NCBI GenBank assembly: GCA_035550075.1
Contig: DASZQG010000098.1
Span: forward strand, 1 to 48,891
Source: AWTP1-13 sp035550075
GTDB taxonomy: Bacteria; Pseudomonadota; Alphaproteobacteria; Rhizobiales; Hyphomicrobiaceae
Reading direction: 5' to 3'
DNA: 48,891 nt
The translations under genes were made by a program, and so were the position numbers. This document shows positions 9,657 to 18,318 of the stretch, piece by piece (position 1 is the stretch's first letter; the number at the start of each line of letters is the position of its first letter). The notes beneath the pieces were generated by a model. The model had not been told where the DNA came from, made no database searches, and was given only the letters and a program-made list of their open reading frames with translations.

Positions 9657-10917
9657 TGTTCAAAAAGCTGAAAAAGCTGCCGCCTCCAGCGGACGCCGCG
9701 GCCGGCGCGGCGCCGCCCTGCAGCGCCGGGGCCGGCTCAATGATGCTGCTGCCAGACTTCTGCACCTCAAGAATGGCCAGCGCCCGCTGCATGGTGCCAT
9801 CCGGCAGCAGGCGGAAGGCGCCGTCGATGCCGGTGAAGCCGGAGGCGCGCGTCAGCGCGGCGGCAGTGTAGGGTTGGCCGTCGGCGCCCTGCGCCAGGGC
9901 GACCGCCACGTTCATCGCGTCATAGCCGAGCGCGGCGATGCGCGGCGGCGGCTGTCCGTAGGACTTGGCGAATTTCTGGCTGAAGTCGTTCCAGCCGCGC
10001 GCATCCGTACCGGGATACCATGCCCCGACCAGCATCGGGTCGCGCCCCAGGCTGGGATCGTCCATCCCGCCGGTGCCGATCAGCTTGATGCGCTGCGGAT
10101 CGATTTTGGCCTGGGTCAACAGGCGCGCAATCATCGCCAGGTTGTCCTGGGCGCCCGGAATAAACAGGGCGTCGACCGGAGCGCCCTGCGCCTCGGCCGC
10201 CTGGATGGCGGCGGTGATCTTGCGGACCGGCTCGATGATGGCGTTGGTGGAGGGCGAGTATGTTTCGAGAGCGACGATCTCGATGCCCTCGCCCGGCGCC
10301 ACCGCCCTGAACCTCGCCTCGATCAGCTTGCCGAAGGCGTCCTGCGGCACGAGCACGGCGAAGCGCTTCTTGCCCTGGCGCGCCGCGTACGACACGACCC
10401 GATCCACTTCCGGCCCCGGCTGGAAGCTCAGCAGGTAGACGCCGTGGCCGGCAACCGACCGATCGGTGGAGAAGGCGACGATGGGCACGTTGGCGGGCCG
10501 TGCCACCGCAGCGGCGGCCGTGACCGATTTTGCCAACAGCGGACCCAGAATGAGCTGCGCGCCGGACTTGATGGCCTCCTCGGCGGCCGCCCGCGCGCCT
10601 TCCGGGGTGCCCTTGTCGTCTTTGACCACGAGCTGCAGGTTAGGGTTGTTGCGCTCAAACAGCGCCAGCTCCGCGGCCTGTTTCAGGCTTTTGCCGATCA
10701 GGCCCGGCTGGCCCTTGGCGGACAGTGGTGCCAGCAGCACCACCTTGGTGGCGTTCTTGTCGGCAAGCTGTGGATCGCCGGCGACCGGCAAGGCCCCCGT
10801 GCTGGCGCTCGCAGTGGGGCCATTGGCCGAGCAGGCGCCCAGCGCGCCGCACAGCAGCAGACCCGCGGCCGCGCGGGCCGCGTTGGAGAGCAAAAGCCGA
10901 CGTGACGTGCGCGACAT
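9649..10917 (-). CDS. Penicillin-binding protein activator (LpoA-like) lipoprotein
   Basis: Predicted periplasmic or outer-membrane lipoprotein of 422 residues with a type I periplasmic-binding-protein fold. The ATG at 10917 gives a twin-arginine-like, hydrophobic signal (SRTSRRLLLSNAARAAAGLL) ending in a lipobox LCGALGAC. The mature part contains VVLLAPLSAKGQPGLIGKSLKQAAELAL and a LivK-like body with ARPANVPIVAFSTDRSVAG. Such proteins are called LpoA-like because E. coli LpoA, which activates PBP1a, shares the fold; a branched-chain-amino-acid binding role is the alternative. It stands alone, convergent to hemW and divergent from rsmI. Confidence 0.82.
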   Translation of the reverse strand: MSRTSRRLLLSNAARAAAGLLLCGALGACSANGPTASASTGALPVAGDPQLADKNATKVVLLAPLSAKGQPGLIGKSLKQAAELALFERNNPNLQLVVKDDKGTPEGARAAAEEAIKSGAQLILGPLLAKSVTAAAAVARPANVPIVAFSTDRSVAGHGVYLLSFQPGPEVDRVVSYAARQGKKRFAVLVPQDAFGKLIEARFRAVAPGEGIEIVALETYSPSTNAIIEPVRKITAAIQAAEAQGAPVDALFIPGAQDNLAMIARLLTQAKIDPQRIKLIGTGGMDDPSLGRDPMLVGAWYPGTDARGWNDFSQKFAKSYGQPPPRIAALGYDAMNVAVALAQGADGQPYTAAALTRASGFTGIDGAFRLLPDGTMQRALAILEVQKSGSSIIEPAPALQGGAAPAAASAGGGSFFSFLNIN

Positions 10918-11063
10918 CCACACCTCGTGTCCGCAAATCAATCGCTTAGGTAATCCGTTGGCCCGGCCAGGACCAGCGTAAATATGCAACACGGCCGGAT
11001 TTCAACGGTCCTTGTGTGCAGGCGCGAGCCAAGTTGCTAAGACGGCATGGGCCGCAATGTAAG

Positions 11064-11978
11064 ATGGAACCCGTGAGCGAAAGGCAGACGCCGCCGGTGG
11101 CGCAGCGCGCAGCGGCCGTGGTGGCCGGATTGACGGCGGCTCCGCTGCCGCCCGGCCTGTATCTCGTGGCGACCCCGATCGGCAATCTCGCCGACGTCAC
11201 CTTGCGCGCGCTGTCGGTGCTGCAGCGCGCCGATCTCATCTGCTGCGAGGACACCCGCCACAGCCGCACGCTGCTCAGCCACTATGGCATTTCGCGTCCC
11301 TTGCGCGCCTATCACGAGCACAGTGCGGAGCGCGAGCGGCCGCACCTGCTGGGCGAGCTGGCCTTAGGAAAATCCATCGCTCTCATTAGCGACGCCGGCA
11401 CGCCGCTGGTGTCCGACCCCGGCTACAAGCTCGTACGCGCCGCGCTCGATGCCGGCCATGCGGTGGTCAGCCTGCCCGGGCCATCCGCCGTGCTCGCGGC
11501 CCTCGCCTCAACCGGGCTCCCGACCGACACCTTCGTGTTCGCCGGCTTCCTGCCCGCGCGCGGCGCGGCCCGGCTGGCGCGCGTGCGCGAACTGCAGGCG
11601 GTGCCGGCGACGCTAGTGTTCTTCGAATCTCCCGGCCGCCTGTCTGCAAGCCTGCAGGATATCGCGGCGGCGCTTGGCGACCGTGAAGCGGCTGTGGCGC
11701 GCGAGCTGACCAAGCTGCACGAGGAGGTGAAGCGCGGCACGCCGGCCGAGCTTGCGCTCTGGGCGCAGGAGTCGGCCCCGAAGGGCGAGGTGGTCATCGT
11801 CGTTGGCCCGCCGCGGGCGGAGCCGGCCACCGACGCCGAGATCCTGGCGCAGCTCGAGACGCTGCTCGGCGACACGAGCCTGCGCGATGCCGCCAAGGCG
11901 GTTGCCGAGCGGCTTGGTGTGCCCAAAGCGCGCGTCTACGATCTGGGCATCGGCCTGAAACAGCGCCAGCGAAAATGA
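11064..11978 (+). CDS. rsmI: 16S rRNA (cytidine-1402 2'-O)-methyltransferase
   Basis: SAM-dependent methylase that modifies C1402 of 16S rRNA. The 304-residue product from the ATG at 11064 shows the tetrapyrrole-methylase fold with family signatures PPGLYLVATPIGNLADVTLRA, CEDTRHSRTLLSHYGI, LISDAGTPLVSDPGYKLVRAA, LPGPSAVLAALASTGLPTDTFVFAGFLP and VFFESPGRL. A start 48 bases upstream would add a poorly conserved basic leader. The stop overlaps the yraN start by 4 bases (ATGA), the usual rsmI-yraN coupling. Confidence 0.96.
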   Translation: MEPVSERQTPPVAQRAAAVVAGLTAAPLPPGLYLVATPIGNLADVTLRALSVLQRADLICCEDTRHSRTLLSHYGISRPLRAYHEHSAERERPHLLGELALGKSIALISDAGTPLVSDPGYKLVRAALDAGHAVVSLPGPSAVLAALASTGLPTDTFVFAGFLPARGAARLARVRELQAVPATLVFFESPGRLSASLQDIAAALGDREAAVARELTKLHEEVKRGTPAELALWAQESAPKGEVVIVVGPPRAEPATDAEILAQLETLLGDTSLRDAAKAVAERLGVPKARVYDLGIGLKQRQRK

Positions 11979-12382
11979 CCGACACCCGAGATCCCTCGCC
12001 CGCGCGCGTCGAACGCTACCGGCGCGGCCGGATCGCCGAAATCGTGGCTGCTGCATTTCTTCTTGCCAAGGGCTATCGCATTCTCGCGCGCCGCTGGCGT
12101 TCTCCCTATGGCGAGATCGACCTGATTGCGCGGCGCGGCCGGCGGCTGGCTTTCGTCGAGGTCAAGCGCCGCCCCACCCAAGCCGACGCCCAAGCCGCGA
12201 TCACGCCGCGCCAGTCGCGCCGCTATGCCCGGGCCGCAGAATTCTGGATCAGCCGCCATCCCGCGTTCGCCGAGCATGAGCGGGCGCTGGACATCATCCT
12301 CGTCTCGCCCCTCCGGGTTCCGCTGCACATCGAGCATGGGCTGCAGCTGGCCTGGCCCGCCGGACGCGTGGTCGCGCGCTGA
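11975..12382 (+). CDS. YraN/UPF0102 family endonuclease-like protein
   Basis: 135-residue member of the UPF0102 family with a restriction-endonuclease-like fold. The core carries the acidic motif GEIDLIARRGRRLAFVEVKRR, with E, D and the E-x-K pair of a PD-(D/E)xK active site, preceded by the helix AEIVAAAFLLAKGYRILARRWR. Function is not firmly known; proposed roles are DNA repair or recombination. It is translationally coupled to rsmI, as in many proteobacteria. Confidence 0.92.
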   Translation: MTDTRDPSPARVERYRRGRIAEIVAAAFLLAKGYRILARRWRSPYGEIDLIARRGRRLAFVEVKRRPTQADAQAAITPRQSRRYARAAEFWISRHPAFAEHERALDIILVSPLRVPLHIEHGLQLAWPAGRVVAR

Positions 12383-12510
12383 TTTTGGCCCTTTCATTAT
12401 CGCGGCAGCGACATCAAGTAACGCGCAGCCCCGCGGACGGCACCTGTAAGAGAGACGGCGGGTCGCGCGAGGCGATTTTCTTAAAGCGATCTGCAGAGGA
12501 AATGCCGGTC

Positions 12511-13074
12511 ATGGAATCATCTGTGAAAGTGCTTGGAATCGCGGGGAGCCTGCGCAAAGGCTCCTACAACCGCGCGGCGCTCAGAGCTGCGGCCGGCCTT
12601 ATGCCGCCTGGATCGGAGCTGGAAATCTTCGATCTCCCTGACCTGCCGGGCTTCAACCAGGACCACGAGAAGTCGCCTCCGGTTCAAGTCACGACGCTCA
12701 AGAGCAAGGTGCGCGCGGCCGATGCCATCCTGTTCGTGACGCCGGAGTACAACTATTCCATTCCAGGCGTGCTGAAGAACACCATCGACTGGGTATCGCG
12801 TCCCTACGGCGACAACGCATGGGCCGGTAAGCCGGTGGCGGTGATGGGGGCATCGATTGGTGCGCTCGGAAGCGCGCGGGCACAATATCATTTGCGCCAG
12901 TGCTTCGTGTTTCTCGACATGCGCGCGGTCAATCTGCCGGAAGTGATGATTGGGCAGGCAGCGCAGAAGTTCGATGCCGCGGGCAATCTGAACGATGACG
13001 TCGCAAAGGACCTGATGCGCAAGCTGCTGGCGAACCTTTGCGCGCTGGCCCGCTCCGGGCAATCCGCGTCATAG
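12511..13074 (+). CDS. NAD(P)H-dependent FMN reductase
   Basis: 187-residue flavodoxin-like reductase of the NADPH-dependent FMN reductase family (ChrR, YieF, SsuE relatives). The FMN phosphate loop GIAGSLRKGSYNRA lies at residues 9-22, and the flavin-binding PEYNYSIPGVLKNTIDWVSRP follows near the middle, both diagnostic. Likely role is quinone, chromate or flavin reduction. The ATG at 12511 is chosen over one 9 bases earlier because AGAGGA at 12495-12500 is then correctly spaced. Its end overlaps the convergent PRC-barrel gene by 6 bases. Confidence 0.9.
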   Translation: MESSVKVLGIAGSLRKGSYNRAALRAAAGLMPPGSELEIFDLPDLPGFNQDHEKSPPVQVTTLKSKVRAADAILFVTPEYNYSIPGVLKNTIDWVSRPYGDNAWAGKPVAVMGASIGALGSARAQYHLRQCFVFLDMRAVNLPEVMIGQAAQKFDAAGNLNDDVAKDLMRKLLANLCALARSGQSAS

Positions 13075-13527
13075 GTCGCGGCTGGAACGCGACGCGCCCG
13101 GTGTCGGTGCGGATGTCGGCGACGGCAGCCGCGCAAGATCCTGTGTCGTCATGTCGAGCACCACTGCGCCGCGCTGGGCCACAAACGTTCCCTGCGGCAG
13201 CTCGACGGTGCGCGTCCCCAGGCCGAGCGTGGCGGCAATCGTCACGTGCAGGGAGGCTATCTGCCCGTCCGGGCCGAGGGTGACGGCACCGACCTCGCCG
13301 ACGTCGGCGCCGTCGGCCGTGAAGACGGTGGCGCCGACAAGCTCGGCGGCTTCATGGGCAGGGTCGTCGCGATCGGGATCCTCGCCCTCGGCCTGCGGAA
13401 CAGGGTATTTACTGGGCGGCGGCGGGGACTGTGCCTGGACAGGCGCCAGGCACAGGGCGGCGGCCGCGGCCAGCGTCAGGACCCGCGCCAGCGACGCCGC
13501 TCCGAGCCCGCGAACCAGCCAGATCAT
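13069..13527 (-). CDS. Secreted PRC-barrel domain protein
   Basis: Predicted 152-residue exported protein. The ATG at 13527, with an AAAGGG ribosome site, gives a signal peptide (MIWLVRGLGAASLARVLTL, then AAAAALCLAPVQAQ) followed by a proline-rich linker. A single PRC-barrel domain follows (ELVGATVFTADGADVGEVGAVTLGPDGQIASLHV) and a Ser/Thr/Pro-rich tail. PRC-barrel proteins of this kind are common in the Hyphomicrobiales periplasm, but their job is unknown. A longer frame reaching 13689 was rejected as upstream non-coding sequence. Confidence 0.75.
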   Translation of the reverse strand: MIWLVRGLGAASLARVLTLAAAAALCLAPVQAQSPPPPSKYPVPQAEGEDPDRDDPAHEAAELVGATVFTADGADVGEVGAVTLGPDGQIASLHVTIAATLGLGTRTVELPQGTFVAQRGAVVLDMTTQDLARLPSPTSAPTPGASRSSRDL

Positions 13528-13773
13528 CGCCGCACCCTTTCTTCTGGACCGCCCCCGGCCAACTGGAGGCGACCGCGGCTTAACCCCCGGATCACCGGGG
13601 AGGTTCCCGCGCCGTGCCGTTGCGCAGGGCTCGGGCAGCCGAGGAGAGCAGCGTTTGCCGCGTGCCTTTCCGTTCGCGGCACCATCCACAGCCGGACGCC
13701 GCGTTCCCTAAATGTTCTTGCGACACGGGCGCCGAGGCCATAAGTTTGGCGTGCTGCAGCGGCGGGGGCACGC

Positions 13774-15303
13774 ATGTACGGCCAGATTTCCACGGTGGCG
13801 TTCGTCGGCATCGAGGCGAAGCCGGTCCAGGTGCAGGTGCGCATCAGCGGCGGCGCGCACGTGTTCGCAATCGTGGGCCTGCCGGACAAGGCGGTCGCGG
13901 AAAGCCGCGAGCGGGTGCGCAATGCGCTGCACGCGGTCGGTCTCGGCCTCCCCTACAAGCACATCACGGTCAACCTCGCGCCGGCCGATCTGCCGAAGGA
14001 AGGCAGCCACTTCGACCTGCCGATTGCGCTCGCCATGATGGTGGCGATGGGCGCCATCGCGCCCGACGCGATCGAAGGATTCGCCGCCATCGGGGAGTTG
14101 GCGCTCGACGCCTCGATTCGCGCAGTGCCCGGCGCCTTGCCGGCGGCGATCGGTGCCAACGCCATGGGCAAGGGCCTGATCTGCCCCGCCGCCTGCGGCT
14201 CCGAGGCGGCCTGGGCGGACGAGGCCATGGCGGTGCTTGCTCCGCCGCACCTGCTGTCGCTGGTCAATCATTTCGCCGGTCTGCAGACGCTGGCGCGGCC
14301 CAAGCCCAACGTGGCGAGGGAGGAGGCGCCGCAGCCCGACCTCGCCGATGTCAAGGGCCAGGAAAGTGCCAAGCGCGTGCTGGAGGTGGCGGCGGCCGGC
14401 GGCCACAATCTCCTGATGATCGGGGCGCCGGGGTCGGGCAAATCCATGCTCGCCGCGCGCCTGCCCTCCATCCTGCCGCCGCTGCTGCCGGAGGAAATGC
14501 TCGAAGTCTCGATGGTGCACTCGCTGGCCGGCGAGCTGCTCGGCGGGCGGATCGCCACGCGGCGTCCCTTCCGCGCGCCGCATCACTCCGCAAGCATGGC
14601 GGCGCTGGTCGGCGGCGGGTCGCGGCCGCGGCCCGGCGAGGTGTCGCTGGCGCACCTCGGCGTGCTGTTCCTCGACGAGCTGCCGGAATTTTTGCCCAAC
14701 GTGCTCGACGCGCTGCGCCAGCCACTGGAATCGGGGGAGACGGTAATCGCGCGCGCCAATCACCGCATCGCCTATCCCTCGCGCATCCAGCTTGTGGCCG
14801 CGATGAACCCGTGCAAGTGCGGCGGCAGCAGGCCGGGGCAGTCGTGCAAGCGCGGCCCGCGCTGCGCGGAAGACTATCAGGCGCGGATCTCGGGACCCCT
14901 GCTCGACCGCATCGACCTGCAGATCGAGGTGCCGGCCGTCTCCGCCGCCGACCTCGTGTTGCCCGCGCCAACGGAAGGCAGCGCCGAGGTGCGCAAGCGG
15001 GTCAGCGCCGCGCGCGAGCGCCAGCACGCCCGCTTCGCCGCGCTGGGCGCCAGAGGGGTGCGCACCAACGCCGAGTGCTCCGGCGCCCTGCTCGACAGGA
15101 TCGCTGCGCCGGATGAGGCGGGCATGGCCCTGCTGCGGCGCGCATCCGAAGCGCTGCACCTGTCCGCGCGCGGCTTCCACCGGACGCTGCGCGTCGCGCG
15201 CACGCTGGCCGACCTCGACGGTGCCGACGGCGTCGCCCGCGATCATATCGCCGAGGCGCTGAGCTATCGCGGCGAGACCCTGCGCCAGCAGAAGGCGGCC
15301 TGA
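13774..15303 (+). CDS. comM: YifB/ComM family Mg-chelatase-like AAA+ ATPase
   Basis: 509-residue AAA+ protein. It has an N-terminal Lon-substrate-like domain (AFVGIEAKPVQVQVRISGGAHVFAIVGLPDKAVAESRERV), then a Mg-chelatase ATPase with Walker A GAPGSGKSMLAARL and Walker B LFLDELPEF. A cysteine cluster follows (MNPCKCGG and two later Cys), and a C-terminal helical domain. ComM is a helicase that promotes branch migration in natural transformation in Vibrio; elsewhere the role is inferred. The 246-base spacer shared with the divergent PRC-barrel gene holds a short CCCCGG-ATCA-CCGGGG hairpin at 13585-13600. Confidence 0.94.
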   Translation: MYGQISTVAFVGIEAKPVQVQVRISGGAHVFAIVGLPDKAVAESRERVRNALHAVGLGLPYKHITVNLAPADLPKEGSHFDLPIALAMMVAMGAIAPDAIEGFAAIGELALDASIRAVPGALPAAIGANAMGKGLICPAACGSEAAWADEAMAVLAPPHLLSLVNHFAGLQTLARPKPNVAREEAPQPDLADVKGQESAKRVLEVAAAGGHNLLMIGAPGSGKSMLAARLPSILPPLLPEEMLEVSMVHSLAGELLGGRIATRRPFRAPHHSASMAALVGGGSRPRPGEVSLAHLGVLFLDELPEFLPNVLDALRQPLESGETVIARANHRIAYPSRIQLVAAMNPCKCGGSRPGQSCKRGPRCAEDYQARISGPLLDRIDLQIEVPAVSAADLVLPAPTEGSAEVRKRVSAARERQHARFAALGARGVRTNAECSGALLDRIAAPDEAGMALLRRASEALHLSARGFHRTLRVARTLADLDGADGVARDHIAEALSYRGETLRQQKAA

Positions 15304-15456
15304 GCCCTTCCCGCTGAGCCGCCGTTTAAGCATACGGGATAGGCGGCCCCGGCAGAGCCGGCGTCTTGCGCGTTTTAGCGATGGCCGACAGTATCGGGCG
15401 ATGCCGGTGACCCGCGTCCCATGCGCCGGGCCGCCATGTTCGCCAGGGGAGCTCCG

Positions 15457-16098
15457 ATGCCGGATCAGCGCGAAGACGTGAAAATGTACTCCGACTACAA
15501 GTCGCCCTACGCCTACCTGGCGTTCGATCCGGGCTTCGCGCTCGAGGAGAAGTTCAACATTCGCATCCGGTGGCGGCCGTTCCAGTTGCGCATCAAGGGC
15601 AAGGGGCAGCGCAGCGTCTACTCCGAATACAAGGTGAAGTATTCCTATCTCGATGCGCGCCGCTGGGCCAACATGCGCGGCGGCCTGATCATCAAGGGGC
15701 CGCTGAAGATCTACGACACCACGCCGGCGCTGATCGGCGGCCTGTTTGCCGAGAAGCACGGTCTGCTCGTCAAGTACAGCCGGCATGTCTACGACAAATT
15801 CTTTCGCCGCGAGCTGGAGGTCGACCAGCCGGACGCCATCGCCGGCGTGATCGCCTCGCTCGGTCTGCCGGAAGCGGAGTTTCGCGACTACCTGGCGGGC
15901 GAAGGACTGCGGGAGTACGAGGCGGCGCAAGAAGAATCGACGACCGACAGCATTTTCGGCGTGCCGATCTTCGTATTCCGCAAGGAGCCGTTCTGGGGCC
16001 ACGATCGCATCGGCCTGCTCGAGCAGCGCCTGACGGAAGCAGGGCTGGCGCGCGGAACAACGGGCGGGCGCCCGGCCGAGAAGGCAGCCCACGCGTGA
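15457..16098 (+). CDS. DsbA-family / 2-hydroxychromene-2-carboxylate isomerase-like protein
   Basis: 213-residue thioredoxin-fold protein of the DSBA-like group that includes HCCA isomerases and kappa-class glutathione transferases. It lacks a CxxC active site. It begins with MYSDYKSPYAYLAFDP, where Ser16 sits at the glutathione-binding Ser position, and ends with FGVPIFVFRKEPFWGHDRIGLLEQRL, containing the cis-proline loop and the HCCA-type FWGxDR motif. The ATG at 15457 follows an AGGGGA ribosome site. Its stop overlaps the GTG of the CoA transferase gene, so the two are co-translated, suggesting a role in degradation of an organic acid. Confidence 0.85.
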   Translation: MPDQREDVKMYSDYKSPYAYLAFDPGFALEEKFNIRIRWRPFQLRIKGKGQRSVYSEYKVKYSYLDARRWANMRGGLIIKGPLKIYDTTPALIGGLFAEKHGLLVKYSRHVYDKFFRRELEVDQPDAIAGVIASLGLPEAEFRDYLAGEGLREYEAAQEESTTDSIFGVPIFVFRKEPFWGHDRIGLLEQRLTEAGLARGTTGGRPAEKAAHA

Positions 16099-17351
16099 GC
16101 GCAGCCCAAAAGCCGATGCTGACCGGCTATCGCGTGCTGGACATCACCCAGTTCGTGGCCGGTCCCACCTGCACCCGCATCCTGGCGGAACTGGGCGCGG
16201 ACGTGATCAAGCTCGAGCTGGCGCCCGCCGGCGACCGCTCGCGTATCCAGGGCGTGAAGGCGCTGGGCGACAAGGCCTCCTCGCAGAGCACCTATTTCTT
16301 CCAGCACAACCATTCCAAGCGCTCGCTGGCGCTGCAGTGGAAGCATCCGCGCACCACCGAGATCCTCCGCGCCATGATCCCGAAGATGGATGTGGTGGTT
16401 GAAAACTTCGCACCCGGCGTGATGGCGCGTGCGGGGCTTGGCTATGAGGATCTGCGTGCGCTGAACCCGGGGCTCGTGATGTGCTCGATCTCGGTCGCCG
16501 GCCAGTCCGGCCCGCTGAGCGCGCAGCCCGGCTACGACTACATCGCCGCGGCTTATGCCGGCATCACCGACCAGATCGGCGAGCCGGATCGCGGCCCCGC
16601 GCAATTTCCGATCGCGCTCGGCGACGTTTCCACCGGCGTCGCCGCCGCCATGGCCGTCGGCTTCGCCCTGCTGCACCGCGAGCGCACCGGCGAGGGCCAG
16701 TACATCGACGCCGCCATCCTCGACACCTATTTCCACATGCACGAGGCCAACGTGCCGCGGGTGGCGCTGCGGGGCGACAAGTTCAAGTTCAGGCGCACCG
16801 GCTCGCAGCACCCCGACGGCGGGCCGACCGGCCTGTTCCGCTGCAGCGATGGCAGCTACATCAACATCACCGCGCTTTCCCACCAGTGGGGGCAGCTTAC
16901 GGCGGCTCTCGGCAAACCCGAGCTGGTCAACGACCCGCGCTTCAAGGACGCGCGTGCGCGGCGCGACAACAACGTGCTGATCAAGGACCTGATCGAAGAC
17001 TGGCTGCGCGGCTTTCCCGACCGCGCGACGGCCCAGCGCGTGCTGGAGGAGCATCGGGTGCCGTGCGCGCCGGTCCTCACCTTGAACGAGGCGGTCGCGC
17101 ACGAGCACCTGCGCACCCGCGGTACGGTGCGCCACGTGTCGGACCCCGGTATCGGCGCTTTCGCCATCCCCGGCCCGCCGGTGAAATTCTCCCGCTGGCC
17201 TGAGCGCACGGTGCTTTCCGCCGACCGGCTGGGAGAGCACAACGAGGAGGTGCTGAAGGAACTGGCCGGCCTGTCGGATGCCGAGATCGCCGGCCTTTAT
17301 GAGGAAAAGGTGCTGGTGCGCGATCCCGCGATGGCCCGGCGGAAGGCGTAG
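16095..17351 (+). CDS. CaiB/BaiF family CoA transferase
   Basis: 418-residue family III CoA transferase that would move CoA between carboxylic acids. Signatures: the N-terminal GYRVLDITQFVAGPTCTRILAELGADVIKLE, then NHSKRSLALQWK, VVENFAPGVMARAGLGYEDLRALNPGLVMCSISVAGQ, and the catalytic Asp region RTGEGQYIDAAILD. The GTG at 16095 is used because it gives the standard short leader and a 4-base GTGA overlap with the preceding gene. The acid used cannot be told from sequence. The TauD-like gene follows on the same strand. Confidence 0.93.
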   Translation: MSAAQKPMLTGYRVLDITQFVAGPTCTRILAELGADVIKLELAPAGDRSRIQGVKALGDKASSQSTYFFQHNHSKRSLALQWKHPRTTEILRAMIPKMDVVVENFAPGVMARAGLGYEDLRALNPGLVMCSISVAGQSGPLSAQPGYDYIAAAYAGITDQIGEPDRGPAQFPIALGDVSTGVAAAMAVGFALLHRERTGEGQYIDAAILDTYFHMHEANVPRVALRGDKFKFRRTGSQHPDGGPTGLFRCSDGSYINITALSHQWGQLTAALGKPELVNDPRFKDARARRDNNVLIKDLIEDWLRGFPDRATAQRVLEEHRVPCAPVLTLNEAVAHEHLRTRGTVRHVSDPGIGAFAIPGPPVKFSRWPERTVLSADRLGEHNEEVLKELAGLSDAEIAGLYEEKVLVRDPAMARRKA

Positions 17352-17452
17352 CGCTGCGCGGCAGGCGCAGCCCTGGGTTGCCTTGCGCAGGGCGCACCCC
17401 GGCGTAAGATGTCGCTGCTACGCGAGCACCACGCCAGACGCCGAGGACATCC

Positions 17453-18292
17453 ATGCGCAACACATTCGAGGTTCGCCCCATCGCCGGCAATATCGGCGCC
17501 GAAATCCTGGGGGTCGATCTCAACCGGGATATGGACGACGAGGGCACCATTGCCGCCATCCGGCGCACGTGGCTCGACCATTGCGTGGTGTTCTTCCGCG
17601 ACCAGGAGTTGCCGCCCGGAAACTTCCTCAAGTTTGCCAAGCGCTTCGGCAACGTCGTCGAATATCCCTTCATCAAGGGGCTGGAGGATTTCCCCGAAAT
17701 CATCCCGGTGGTGAAGCTCGAGCACGAGAAGACCAACTTCGGCGGTATCTGGCACTCCGACACCGCCTACCTGGACATCCCGCCGATGGCGACGATGCTG
17801 ATCGCGCGCGAGACGCCGCCGTTCGGCGGCGACACCATGTTCGCCAACATGTACCTGGCCTATGACACGCTGTCGGACGGCATGAAGAAGCTTCTGGACG
17901 GCCTGATCGGCATCAACAGCTCGGCCAAGGCCGACGTGACGAAGACGCGCGAGGACCGCGTGCGCGACAGCAAGCGCGCCGACGCCCGGACGGAATATGT
18001 CGGCGAGCACCCGATCGTGCGTACGCACCCTGAGACCGGCCGCAAGGCGCTCTACGTCAACACCGCCCACACCCAGCGCATCAAGGGCATGACGGACGAA
18101 GAGAGTGCGCCGATCCTCAACTTTCTTTTCCAGCACCAGATCAAGCCGGAGTTCACCTGCCGCTTCAGCTGGCGGCCGGGGTCGATTGCGTTCTGGGACA
18201 ACCGCTGCGCGCTGCACAACCCCGTCAACGACTATCACGGCTACAAGCGGCTCATGCACCGCGTGACGCTGGCGGGCGAGAAGCCCAACTGA
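17453..18292 (+). CDS. TauD/TfdA family 2-oxoglutarate-dependent dioxygenase
   Basis: 279-residue Fe(II)/2-oxoglutarate dioxygenase of the taurine/2,4-D group, which hydroxylates a substrate carbon, often releasing sulfite or cleaving an ether. The iron triad is H101-x-D103 (IWHSDTAY) and H255 (WDNRCALH), and R270 (MHRVT) would bind 2-oxoglutarate. These positions nearly coincide with E. coli TauD (99, 101, 255, 270). The start ATG follows a GAGG site. Taurine is possible but unproven; relatives act on sulfonates, aryloxyacetates and other acids. It is convergent with livF. Confidence 0.93.
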   Translation: MRNTFEVRPIAGNIGAEILGVDLNRDMDDEGTIAAIRRTWLDHCVVFFRDQELPPGNFLKFAKRFGNVVEYPFIKGLEDFPEIIPVVKLEHEKTNFGGIWHSDTAYLDIPPMATMLIARETPPFGGDTMFANMYLAYDTLSDGMKKLLDGLIGINSSAKADVTKTREDRVRDSKRADARTEYVGEHPIVRTHPETGRKALYVNTAHTQRIKGMTDEESAPILNFLFQHQIKPEFTCRFSWRPGSIAFWDNRCALHNPVNDYHGYKRLMHRVTLAGEKPN

Positions 18293-18318
18293 CGTGGCGG
18301 CGTCGGGGCGCGCCGCAC

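Noticed and set aside
12383..12510. FMN riboswitch upstream of the FMN reductase gene
   Set aside because: The spacer is only 128 bases and lacks the conserved RFN blocks.
13708..16092. Very long minus-strand open frame opposite comM and the DsbA-like gene
   Set aside because: The plus strand encodes recognised proteins with conserved motifs; the reverse frame is a codon-bias shadow of high GC third positions. The same applies to frames such as 8034-9407 and 15888-17240.
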